This document shows, piece by piece, positions 7,294-12,741 of a stretch of 12,765 bases of DNA (position 1 is the stretch's first letter; every line of letters starts with the position of its first letter). The translations under genes and the position numbers were made by a program. The notes below the pieces were generated by a model, which saw nothing but the letters and a program-made list of their open reading frames with translations, did not search any database and had not been told where the DNA came from. Origin of the DNA: an uncultured Clostridia bacterium (GTDB lineage: Bacteria; Bacillota; Clostridia; Oscillospirales; Acutalibacteraceae); assembly GCA_937888485.1 (NCBI GenBank), contig CALAQQ010000044.1, positions 1 through 12,765 on the forward strand, in the 5' to 3' direction.

Positions 7294-8028
7294 TCATTTG
7301 ATAAATCTTGAATCAACATATCCTGTAAGATTTCCTCTCTCAATTCTTAACCAGCCGTTCATACCTTCAAGAACGTTGACTGTTTCTCCGTTTGCAAGTT
7401 TTCCGACAACCTGCGATACAATATTGGGTGAACGTCGTACATTAAGGTTGCCGCTTGATACTTCAACCGTTCCTTTTGCATAATTATGCGGTTTTCTGAA
7501 CGGAACATTAAGATAATCCGCAACAGAGATGCTCAGGTTTTCGGCGATTTCTTCGATATTTGTCGAAAGCCAGTCAAAATCAGACTGATTATCATGGTAG
7601 GCAACTTCGAAAAGTATTGCAGGCATACGGGTTTTGTTGAGCTCTATGAGTGTTTCGAGCGGAACTGTGACAACATATTCAGGTTCCGGATATATTTCTT
7701 TGTAATTATTTGCGAATATGGTTGCAGCTCTTTCTCCCTGAATGCTTTGCGGATAGTAATATACCTCTGCACCTCTTACCCTTCCCGAATAGCCTTCTGC
7801 TGCGGCGTTTGAATGAATTGCAAGGTAAAAATCATAATCTCCCGCATTTGCCTGTTCGGTTGATTCAAGAGCCGTCATGTAAGGGGAGTTTCTGCCGTAA
7901 GTTATTCCGCTTGCCTGAAGGTACGGTATCATTGCATTCGCAATCAGATTCATATAATATTCTTCATTGCCGCCGCTAATAGTTATGTTATATTCCTGAG
8001 TTGACGGACTTAAAAAAACACTTGCCAT
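7294..8028 (-). CDS. N-acetylmuramoyl-L-alanine amidase with C-terminal SH3 domain
   Basis: A predicted zinc peptidoglycan amidase that cleaves the bond between MurNAc and L-alanine. It is 244 residues from the ATG at 8028, which has AGGAGGT six bases upstream; an open frame extends 11 codons further but has no such site. Amidase_3 features: LAIHSNA with zinc ligand His72, and AILFEVAYHDN with catalytic Glu141. Glu23 (GGNEEYYMN) probably matches the second zinc ligand. The usual DPGHGG is replaced by SPSTQ, so the first His ligand is absent (Gln11 there). A bacterial SH3 domain (about 186-243, GNLNVRRSPN to GYVDSRFIK) would bind the wall. No signal peptide is present, so export is unexplained; a spore or lysis-linked role is possible. 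Confidence 0.85.
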   Translation of the reverse strand: MASVFLSPSTQEYNITISGGNEEYYMNLIANAMIPYLQASGITYGRNSPYMTALESTEQANAGDYDFYLAIHSNAAAEGYSGRVRGAEVYYYPQSIQGERAATIFANNYKEIYPEPEYVVTVPLETLIELNKTRMPAILFEVAYHDNQSDFDWLSTNIEEIAENLSISVADYLNVPFRKPHNYAKGTVEVSSGNLNVRRSPNIVSQVVGKLANGETVNVLEGMNGWLRIERGNLTGYVDSRFIK

Positions 8029-8046
8029 AAAAGACCTCCTTGCCAT

Positions 8047-8052
8047 ATTATA
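8047..8052 (-). promoter_or_regulatory. Possible -10 box of the amidase gene
   Basis: A TATAAT on the minus strand lies about 18 bases upstream of the amidase start. No convincing -35 is found at 16-18 bases, and the start point would fall almost on the ribosome site. This is weak evidence; a non-sigma-A promoter is equally possible. Confidence 0.25.
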
Positions 8053-8076
8053 TTCAAACAAGATAAATAAGTTATA

Positions 8077-8105
8077 TTGACTTTGCCGGTAAAAGTAAAT
8101 ATAAT
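8077..8105 (+). promoter_or_regulatory. Sigma-A promoter of sdaAB-sdaAA
   Basis: TTGACT (8077-8082), a 17-base spacer and a perfect TATAAT (8100-8105) give a strong promoter. The start would be near 8112, about 30 bases before the sdaAB ATG. It diverges from the amidase gene. Confidence 0.85.
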
Positions 8106-8141
8106 TATGTCAGCAGTTTTGCAATGACAAGGAGAAGGTTT

Positions 8142-8810
8142 ATGGCTTTTATAAGCGTTTTTGAAGTTATCGGACCGAATATGGTTGGTCCGTCAAGCTC
8201 ACATACCGCGGGTGCGGCATCGATTGCACGCCTTGCATGGAAAATGACTCATGAAAAGATAAAAAGCGTAAAATTCACTCTCTACGGCTCGTTTGCACAG
8301 ACCTATAAAGGTCATGGTACAGACAGAGCTCTTCTCGGTGGCATGATGGGTTTTGAAACGGATGATGAAAGAATCCGTGATTCATTTGAAATTGCCGAAA
8401 AAGAGGGGATAGAATTTTCTTTTATTGCCAACACAATTGAAACCGAAGTTCATCCTAACACCGTCGATATGGAAATTGAGGATGTTACGGGAAGAGTGCT
8501 GACTGTCAGAGGTGAATCAATCGGCGGAGGCAAGGTAAGACTTACACGAATAAACGGTGTAAAGGTATTGTTTACGGGTGAATATCATTCTCTCATTGTT
8601 ATTCACAAAGACCATCCGGGCGTTATTTCAAAGGTAACGGCAAATCTCGGAGAATGCCATGTCAATATAGCATACCTGCGAGTTTACCGTGAAAATAAAG
8701 GCGGTATAGCCTATATGATTATAGAATCAGATGAAGAAATTACGCAGGAAATAGTCGATAAAATAGAGAAAAATCCTTTTGTTAAGGATACAATGCTTAT
8801 CAAAAAATAG
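8142..8810 (+). CDS. sdaAB: L-serine dehydratase, iron-sulfur type, beta subunit
   Basis: Small subunit of the oxygen-sensitive [4Fe-4S] L-serine dehydratase, which deaminates serine to pyruvate and ammonia. It is 222 residues, normal for SdaAB. The start chosen is the ATG at 8142, four bases after AAGGAGAAGG; the frame stays open six codons upstream, but those residues are not part of the family. The N-terminal VIGPNMVGPSSSHTAGA is the hallmark segment. The C-terminus (about 150-215, HSLIVIHKDHPGVISKVTANLG) is an ACT domain, usually a small-ligand regulatory fold. It lies 13 bases ahead of sdaAA, with GGGGAGGGTG in the gap, so both subunits are made from one mRNA. Confidence 0.95.
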   Translation: MAFISVFEVIGPNMVGPSSSHTAGAASIARLAWKMTHEKIKSVKFTLYGSFAQTYKGHGTDRALLGGMMGFETDDERIRDSFEIAEKEGIEFSFIANTIETEVHPNTVDMEIEDVTGRVLTVRGESIGGGKVRLTRINGVKVLFTGEYHSLIVIHKDHPGVISKVTANLGECHVNIAYLRVYRENKGGIAYMIIESDEEITQEIVDKIEKNPFVKDTMLIKK

Positions 8811-8823
8811 GGGAGGGTGAAAA

Positions 8824-9705
8824 ATGGATTTTAATACTGCAGAGGAATTGCTTGCATTATGCGACAAGGAAAATAAACCCATCTCCGAAATCATGCGTCT
8901 CAGAGAAATTATCTATGGTGAAGATGATGCGAGTACCGTCGATGCACGCATGAGAAAATCTCTTGAAATAATGAGAAATTCAGTTCGTAAACCCCTTAAT
9001 GAAGTTGTCCGTTCAATGGGCGGAATGATAGGCGGCGAAGCTGCAAAGCTTGAAAAACGCAGGGCAGAGGGGAGATCAATCTGTGGAAGTGTTCTTACCA
9101 AAGCACTCATCTATTCCCAGGCTGTTCTCGAAATGAATGCGTCAATGGGTGTTATAGTTGCCGCACCTACCGCAGGTTCGGCGGGAGTTGTGCCATCTGT
9201 TCTTTTTGCACTTGAAGAAGAATTCAATCTCTCGGAAAATGAACTTATAAAAGGACTGTTTACTGCAGGCGCAGTAGGCTGTCTGCTTATGAAAAATGCA
9301 TCTGTTTCGGGTGCGGAAGCAGGCTGTCAGGCTGAAATAGGTTCAGCTGCGGCAATGGCTTCTGCTGCAGCGGTTGAAATGATGGGCGGTACTCCCGAAC
9401 AATGTCTTGATGCTGCGGCGATAACAATCGGAAATATGCTCGGTCTTGTCTGTGACCCGATTGCAGGACTTGTTGAAATGCCTTGTCAGAGCAGGAATGC
9501 CGCAGGTGCATCAAATGCTCTCACAAGTGCTGAAATGGCTCTTGCGGGAATAAAATCCGCAGTTCCGTTCAGCGAGATGTCCGATGCGATGTACAGAGTC
9601 GGCAAAGGACTTCCCGCAGAGCTTCGCGAAACTGCTCTCGGCGGTTGTGCCGCAACACCTACGGGTTGTGAATACAAATGTAAAATTTTCGGAGGCTGTA
9701 AATAA
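8824..9705 (+). CDS. sdaAA: L-serine dehydratase, iron-sulfur type, alpha subunit
   Basis: This is the catalytic large subunit that carries the [4Fe-4S] cluster and pairs with SdaAB. It is 293 residues, the usual size. Conserved segments are clear: RSMGGMIGGEA (63-73), VAAPTAGSAGVVP (112-124), GAEAGCQAEIG (163-173) with Cys168, and CDPIAGLVEMPCQSRNA (210-226) with Cys210 and Cys221, which lie in the segments expected to supply cluster ligands. The tail LGGCAATPTGCEYKCKIFGGCK adds four cysteines (275, 282, 286, 292), which is more than I expect for the family. The product should feed serine carbon into pyruvate during amino-acid fermentation. Confidence 0.95.
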   Translation: MDFNTAEELLALCDKENKPISEIMRLREIIYGEDDASTVDARMRKSLEIMRNSVRKPLNEVVRSMGGMIGGEAAKLEKRRAEGRSICGSVLTKALIYSQAVLEMNASMGVIVAAPTAGSAGVVPSVLFALEEEFNLSENELIKGLFTAGAVGCLLMKNASVSGAEAGCQAEIGSAAAMASAAAVEMMGGTPEQCLDAAAITIGNMLGLVCDPIAGLVEMPCQSRNAAGASNALTSAEMALAGIKSAVPFSEMSDAMYRVGKGLPAELRETALGGCAATPTGCEYKCKIFGGCK

Positions 9706-9714
9706 TTCATTCTG

Positions 9715-9742
9715 TTCCCTTGCCGTATTTTCGGTGAGGGAA
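9715..9742 (+). terminator. Terminator-like hairpin after sdaAA
   Basis: TTCCCTTGCCG (9715-9725) pairs with CGGTGAGGGAA (9732-9742): 11 pairs, two of them G-U, around a 6-base loop, followed by the broken T-tract TATTCTTTT. Moderate strength. Its 3' arm overlaps the -35 region of the candidate spoIIID promoter. Confidence 0.65.
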
Positions 9743-9768
9743 TATTCTTTTCCTCTCAATCATATGAT
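9740..9768 (+). promoter_or_regulatory. Candidate sigma-E promoter of spoIIID
   Basis: GAATATT (9740-9746) fits the sigma-E -35 pattern. CATATGAT (9761-9768) matches six of eight positions of CATACAnT, with 16 bases between the ATA core and the -10. Transcription of spoIIID by sigma-E in the mother cell is established in Bacillus; this match suggests the same here. The leader would be short, about 15-20 bases. Confidence 0.6.
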
Positions 9769-9791
9769 TTATTGATTAGGGAGGGCTGATA

Positions 9792-10043
9792 TTGAAAGGA
9801 ATCGTTGAGCAAAGAGCCGTTGAGCTTGCTGAATACATAATTGAAAACAAAACAACTGTGCGTGCTGCAGCGAAAAAATTCGGTGTTTCAAAAAGTACTG
9901 TACATATGGATGTTTCCGAGCGATTGAAAAAACTGAATCCGTCACTGTATTATGAGGTCAGAGAAATACTTGACATCAACAAAGCCGAGCGTCATATACG
10001 TGGCGGACTTGCAACTAAACAAAAATTTTCAAATAACCCGTAA
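9792..10043 (+). CDS. spoIIID: Sporulation transcriptional regulator SpoIIID
   Basis: A small DNA-binding protein of 83 residues that switches mother-cell gene expression on and off between the sigma-E and sigma-K stages of sporulation. The helix-turn-helix is clear (about 22-45, TVRAAAKKFGVSKSTVHMDV), and the conserved basic tail NKAERHIRGGLATKQKF (about 64-80) is typical of the family. The start is a TTG at 9792 with AGGGAGGG a few bases upstream; no in-frame ATG precedes it. It lies as a single gene between the serine dehydratase pair and iolG, with its own candidate sigma-E promoter. The presence of this gene is the strongest sign in the window that the organism forms endospores. Confidence 0.95.
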   Translation: MKGIVEQRAVELAEYIIENKTTVRAAAKKFGVSKSTVHMDVSERLKKLNPSLYYEVREILDINKAERHIRGGLATKQKFSNNP

Positions 10044-10051
10044 AAATTCTG

Positions 10052-10080
10052 TTGAATTTCAAAATAATGTATGATAGAAT
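10052..10080 (+). promoter_or_regulatory. Sigma-A promoter of the iolG-like gene
   Basis: TTGAAT (10052-10057), a 17-base spacer and TAGAAT (10075-10080) match the consensus well. The start would be near 10087, about 27 bases before the ATG. It lets the dehydrogenase be expressed independently of spoIIID. Confidence 0.72.
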
Positions 10081-10113
10081 TATTAGGAAATCAAAGGAAA
10101 GGACTTGATTGAA

Positions 10114-11127
10114 ATGAAACAGCTTAAAATCGGCATCATCGGTGCCGGAAGAATCGGTTCCCTTCATGCAAAGTCGATAACATATAATGTTCCGACTGCA
10201 ACAGTTGTCGGAATCACGGATGTTTTCAAGGCAAACGCAGAAAAAGTTGCCGCTGAGCTCAACATTCCCAAGATTTATAATGACTATAAGGAAATGCTTG
10301 CAGACCCCGAGGTTGAGGCAGTTCTTGTTTGCTCATCAACAGATACTCATGCTGATATCGCCATCGAAGCAGCTGAAGCAGGTAAGCATATCTTCTGTGA
10401 AAAGCCCGTTGATCTTACTCCCGAAAAGGTAAACGCAGTTATTGCTGCCGTTGAAAAGGCAAAGGTTAAGCTCCAGGTAGGCTTCAACCGTCGTTTTGAC
10501 CATAACTTTGCAAACGTAAGAGCAATGGTTAATGACGGCAAAATCGGTGATGTTCATATTGTTAAAATTACTTCAAGAGACCCTGCACCCCCGCCGGCAG
10601 AATATTCCGCAGTAAGCGGCGGTATGTTCCTTGATATGACAATTCATGATTTCGATATGGCTCGTTTCCTTGCAGGAAGCGAAGTTACAGAAGTTTATGC
10701 AAACGCAACCTGCCTTGTTGACCCCGCAATCGGTGAAGCAGGCGACGTTGATACCGCAGTTATCAGCCTTAAGTTTGCAAACGGCGCAGTTGGCGTTATT
10801 GATAACAGCCGCCGTGCAGCATACGGTTATGACCAGAGAATCGAAGTTTTCGGCAGCAAGGGCGCAGCCGTTGCTTCAAACGATACTCCCACAAACGTTG
10901 TATTTATGGGTGACGAAGGCGTTGTTGCCGATAAGCCCCTCTATTTCTTCCTTGAAAGATATATGCAGTCATTCAGAGATGAAATGCTTCAGTTTGTAGA
11001 GGCAGTTCTTGAGGATAAACCCACTCCCACAACAGGTGAGGACGGTCTTAACTCAATCCTTGTTGCACTTGCAGCAAAGAAATCCGTTGCAGAAGGCAGA
11101 CCCGTTCAGCTTTCCGAAATGATGTAA
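10114..11127 (+). CDS. iolG: Inositol 2-dehydrogenase-like oxidoreductase (Gfo/Idh/MocA family)
   Basis: An NAD-dependent sugar-alcohol dehydrogenase, 337 residues from the ATG at 10114. An in-frame TTG at 10105 is an alternative start, because AAAGGAAAGGA can serve either. The Rossmann nucleotide motif GAGRIG is at 10-15. The catalytic set is present: Lys97 in EKP, Asp174 and His178 in GGMFLDMTIHDFD. SRDPAPPP (154-161), LVDPAIGEAGDVDTA (201-215) and DNSRRAAYGYDQR (230-242) closely resemble myo-inositol dehydrogenase IolG, so oxidation of myo- or scyllo-inositol to the inosose is likely. No other iol gene is nearby, which leaves the substrate open. Codon choice differs from its neighbours, with many AAC, TTC, CCC and AAG codons, suggesting high expression. 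Confidence 0.85.
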   Translation: MKQLKIGIIGAGRIGSLHAKSITYNVPTATVVGITDVFKANAEKVAAELNIPKIYNDYKEMLADPEVEAVLVCSSTDTHADIAIEAAEAGKHIFCEKPVDLTPEKVNAVIAAVEKAKVKLQVGFNRRFDHNFANVRAMVNDGKIGDVHIVKITSRDPAPPPAEYSAVSGGMFLDMTIHDFDMARFLAGSEVTEVYANATCLVDPAIGEAGDVDTAVISLKFANGAVGVIDNSRRAAYGYDQRIEVFGSKGAAVASNDTPTNVVFMGDEGVVADKPLYFFLERYMQSFRDEMLQFVEAVLEDKPTPTTGEDGLNSILVALAAKKSVAEGRPVQLSEMM

Positions 11128-11141
11128 TTATAAAAACACAG

Positions 11142-11171
11142 AACCTCCCGTGATTCGCTTCACGGGAGGTT
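11142..11171. terminator. Terminator between iolG and the XRE regulator
   Basis: A perfect 12-pair stem (AACCTCCCGTGA / TCACGGGAGGTT) with a 6-base loop ends in TTTTT on the plus strand. On the minus strand a TTTTT run comes after a short CTGTG spacer, so leftward termination should be weaker. It lies between convergent stop codons. Confidence 0.92.
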
Positions 11172-11175
11172 TTTA

Positions 11176-11970
11176 CTATTTCATCTCTTCAATTTTTTTC
11201 TTGTAATATTCAACATAATTATCAAATCTTCCGATTTTCTCTTCGCCTTCAAAAGCGGCTAAAAGCTTCAATGCTCTTTCTGTTTCCTCAACCGCCTTTT
11301 CTTTTTCACCTTCAGACAGGTAATATTCAGCGATTTTCCACATCATCTGAATGAGCGTTTCAAAGGATATCCATTTCTGCTTTTCGGCAGCTTCATATTT
11401 TAGCTTGCCGTCAAGTATAAATGCCATTTCCGAAAGCTTTGTAAAGTATATTTCGGGTATCTGCTCCAATGCCGCAACCGCACTCTGAGAATCACCCTTT
11501 GCGTTGTAAGCATATGCCAGAAAGCGTAAAGCATCATATTTAACCTCAAAGCAGTTTGTTTTGTCAATAAGTCTTGAAGCAAGAGATATTGTTTCATCGG
11601 GATATTCGCTGTAATTAATAACATAGAGCAGATTGTTCAGCAGAATATCGTTATCGGGATACTTTTTCAGACCTGCTTCAAGAATTCTTCTGCCTTCTTC
11701 GGGATCTGTCTCTCTGAATTCATATGATTTATCAACCAGATTCTTGATTTCATTATCTTTTTCGGTTGAATCATAACATAATACTTCATCGGTCGAAACA
11801 CCGAAATAATTTGCAATAACAGGTATGAGGGAGATATCCGGCAGGGCAATATCATTTTCCCATTTGCTGACCGCCTGAAACGAAACGCCGATATTGTCTG
11901 CGAGCTGTTCCTGGGTTAATCTGTGTTTTTTGCGGAGTTCTCTGATTTTATTTCCTATTCTGATTTCCAT
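11176..11970 (-). CDS. XRE-family HTH regulator with helical-repeat C-terminus
   Basis: A 264-residue predicted transcription regulator. The N-terminus (about 5-62) is a Cro/CI-type helix-turn-helix: IRELRKKHRLTQEQLADNIGVSFQAVSKWENDIALPD. The rest (about 75-260) is helical and reads like degenerate tetratricopeptide repeats (RRILEAGLKKYPDNDILLNNLLYV, ALRFLAYAYNAKGDSQSAVAALEQI, IAEYYLSEGEKEKAVEETERALKLL), a layout seen in Clostridia regulators that sense a peptide or protein partner. It ends in a charged coiled stretch, KKKIEEMK. The ATG has AAGGAGA eight bases upstream. Two promoters face it, one with a palindrome over its -10. The target genes and signal are unknown. Confidence 0.85.
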   Translation of the reverse strand: MEIRIGNKIRELRKKHRLTQEQLADNIGVSFQAVSKWENDIALPDISLIPVIANYFGVSTDEVLCYDSTEKDNEIKNLVDKSYEFRETDPEEGRRILEAGLKKYPDNDILLNNLLYVINYSEYPDETISLASRLIDKTNCFEVKYDALRFLAYAYNAKGDSQSAVAALEQIPEIYFTKLSEMAFILDGKLKYEAAEKQKWISFETLIQMMWKIAEYYLSEGEKEKAVEETERALKLLAAFEGEEKIGRFDNYVEYYKKKIEEMK

Positions 11971-12017
11971 GATACAGTCTCCTTTTCGGATTGGATTAAG
12001 AACTTTCTTACAATTCC

Positions 12018-12045
12018 ATTATATGAAAAACGCAGGATATATCAA
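12018..12045 (-). promoter_or_regulatory. Proximal sigma-A promoter of the XRE regulator
   Basis: On the minus strand, TTGATA (12045-12040), a 16-base spacer and a perfect TATAAT (12023-12018) point at the XRE gene. The start would be near 12011, giving a leader of about 40 bases. Confidence 0.72.
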
Positions 12046-12080
12046 TAACTGCTCAAACGAGATTTTTCAACCGCAGGTAG

Positions 12081-12112
12081 AAAACAAAAAATGGCGGTTT
12101 TTCCGACCGCCA
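12081..12112 (-). terminator. Hairpin with T-tract upstream of the XRE regulator
   Basis: A perfect 7-pair GC-rich stem (TGGCGGT / ACCGCCA, 12092-12098 and 12106-12112) with a 7-base loop is followed on the minus strand by TTTTTTGTTTT. It begins within a base or two of the start point expected for the distal leftward promoter, so it would stop, or stabilise, that transcript at once. The plus-strand tail is poor. Confidence 0.7.
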
Positions 12113-12118
12113 ATATTA

Positions 12119-12132
12119 TTATGATATCATAA
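12119..12132. promoter_or_regulatory. 14-base perfect palindrome, possible operator
   Basis: TTATGATATCATAA is fully self-complementary and covers the -10 box of the distal leftward promoter. Its position suits a dimeric repressor, possibly the XRE protein itself. That link is inferred; AT-rich palindromes also arise by chance. Confidence 0.45.
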
Positions 12133-12149
12133 ACAAATGTATGAGTCAA
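12121..12149 (-). promoter_or_regulatory. Distal leftward sigma-A promoter towards the XRE regulator
   Basis: On the minus strand, TTGACT (12149-12144), a 17-base spacer and TATCAT (12126-12121) match the consensus closely. The start would be near 12114, directly ahead of the terminator-like hairpin. Confidence 0.68.
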
Positions 12150-12235
12150 TATTTTAAAAACAAAAAGTTGTCAATATAACCAAAAATCTATGATTTATAT
12201 AAAATAAAAACAACAACTTTGTACAATATCCCATC

Positions 12236-12264
12236 TTGAAATCACAGAAAATTCATGCTATATT
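12236..12264 (+). promoter_or_regulatory. Sigma-A promoter of the candidate noncoding RNA
   Basis: TTGAAA (12236-12241), a 17-base spacer and TATATT (12259-12264) match the consensus well. The start would be near 12271. The 12150-12235 stretch before it is AT-rich and shows only an 8-base inverted repeat (AAAGTTGT ... ACAACTTT) and nothing I can name. Confidence 0.7.
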
Positions 12265-12270
12265 ATAGTC

Positions 12271-12560
12271 AAGGAAAGGGTGATACCGATGTACAGGTAA
12301 AAACCTTAAAGATTAAAAGCTTGAAATAATAAAACAAATAATAAGCTGATAATCTTTAACCATGATTCAGTCAGAAGCTTCGTAAAAAGTTCAAAGCAAA
12401 CAAAAAAATAAAAGCAGAGAACAAAACAAAGTGAGGAAAGATTGAATCAGACGATATAAAGAAAGAGAGGTTATCCAAAGATGTTAGATATCAAGAGTTC
12501 AATGAAATAACCCTTGGCTGAATGTGTAAAGAAACATCAGTCAAGGGTTATTTCTTTTTA
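12271..12560 (+). ncRNA. Candidate structured noncoding RNA, about 290 nt, family unknown
   Basis: A promoter and a strong terminator enclose this A-rich stretch, and no frame stays open beyond a few dozen codons. Three helices can be drawn. P1: 12306-12315 with 12350-12359, ten perfect pairs, continuing across a 2x2 internal loop to AGCTT/AAGCT (12318-12322, 12343-12347). P2: TGATTCAGTC (12363-12372) with GATTGAATCA (12440-12449), ten pairs including one G-U, starting three bases after P1 and closing a 67-base A-rich loop that holds the palindrome GAAGCTTC. P3 is the terminator. It does not resemble RNase P RNA, tmRNA, SRP RNA or 6S RNA. Three tiny frames with start codons (at 12289, 12362 and 12481) exist, so a leader or micropeptide mRNA is the alternative. 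Confidence 0.5.
12504..12559 (+). terminator. Very strong terminator of the candidate noncoding RNA
   Basis: GAAATAACCCTTG (12504-12516) pairs perfectly with CAAGGGTTATTTC (12542-12554). Eight further pairs follow (one G-U) with A12521 bulged, closing an 8-base loop (12526-12533). TTTTT follows at 12555-12559. At about 21 pairs this is the longest hairpin in the window. Confidence 0.92.
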
Positions 12561-12604
12561 TGCGGAAAACAATCATCATTATTTCGATTTTCTCCAAAAA
12601 ACAC

Positions 12605-12633
12605 TTGATTTTTATTTTGAATTGTAATATAAT
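12605..12633 (+). promoter_or_regulatory. Sigma-A promoter of the tRNA-Pro gene
   Basis: TTGATT (12605-12610), a 17-base spacer and a perfect TATAAT (12628-12633) lie upstream of the tRNA; the start would be near 12640. A perfect 8-base inverted repeat, ACACTTGA (12601-12608) and TCAAGTGT (12637-12644), brackets the whole promoter. Confidence 0.8.
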
Positions 12634-12659
12634 CTTTCAAGTGTCAATTTAATAGTTTT

Positions 12660-12735
12660 CGGGGTGTAGCGCAGTTGGTAGCGCGCTTGGTTCGGGACCA
12701 AGAGGCCGTGGGTTCAAATCCCGCCACTCGGACCA
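12660..12735 (+). tRNA. tRNA-Pro, anticodon CGG
   Basis: A full 76-base cloverleaf with encoded CCA. The D stem is GCGC/GCGC, the anticodon stem CTTGG/CCAAG with loop TTCGGGA (anticodon CGG, reads CCG; G37 as in other tRNA-Pro), the variable loop AGGCC, and the T arm GTGGG-TTCAAAT-CCCGC. The acceptor is CGGGGTG against CACTCGG: C1-G72 and discriminator A73 fit proline identity, but position 2-71 is a G-G mismatch and 4-69 a G-U pair. It has its own promoter and a hairpin right behind it, so it seems to be a single-gene transcript. Confidence 0.93.
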
Positions 12736-12741
12736 GAAGAC

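Noticed and set aside
12219..12226. Palindrome TTGTACAA
   Set aside because: Eight bases in very AT-rich DNA with no partner site or useful position relative to the promoters.
12277..12288. T-box-like AGGGTGATACCG
   Set aside because: The real T-box bulge needs TGGN and sits just before a terminator. This match is at the 5' end of the transcript and has TGAT instead, so it is most likely chance.
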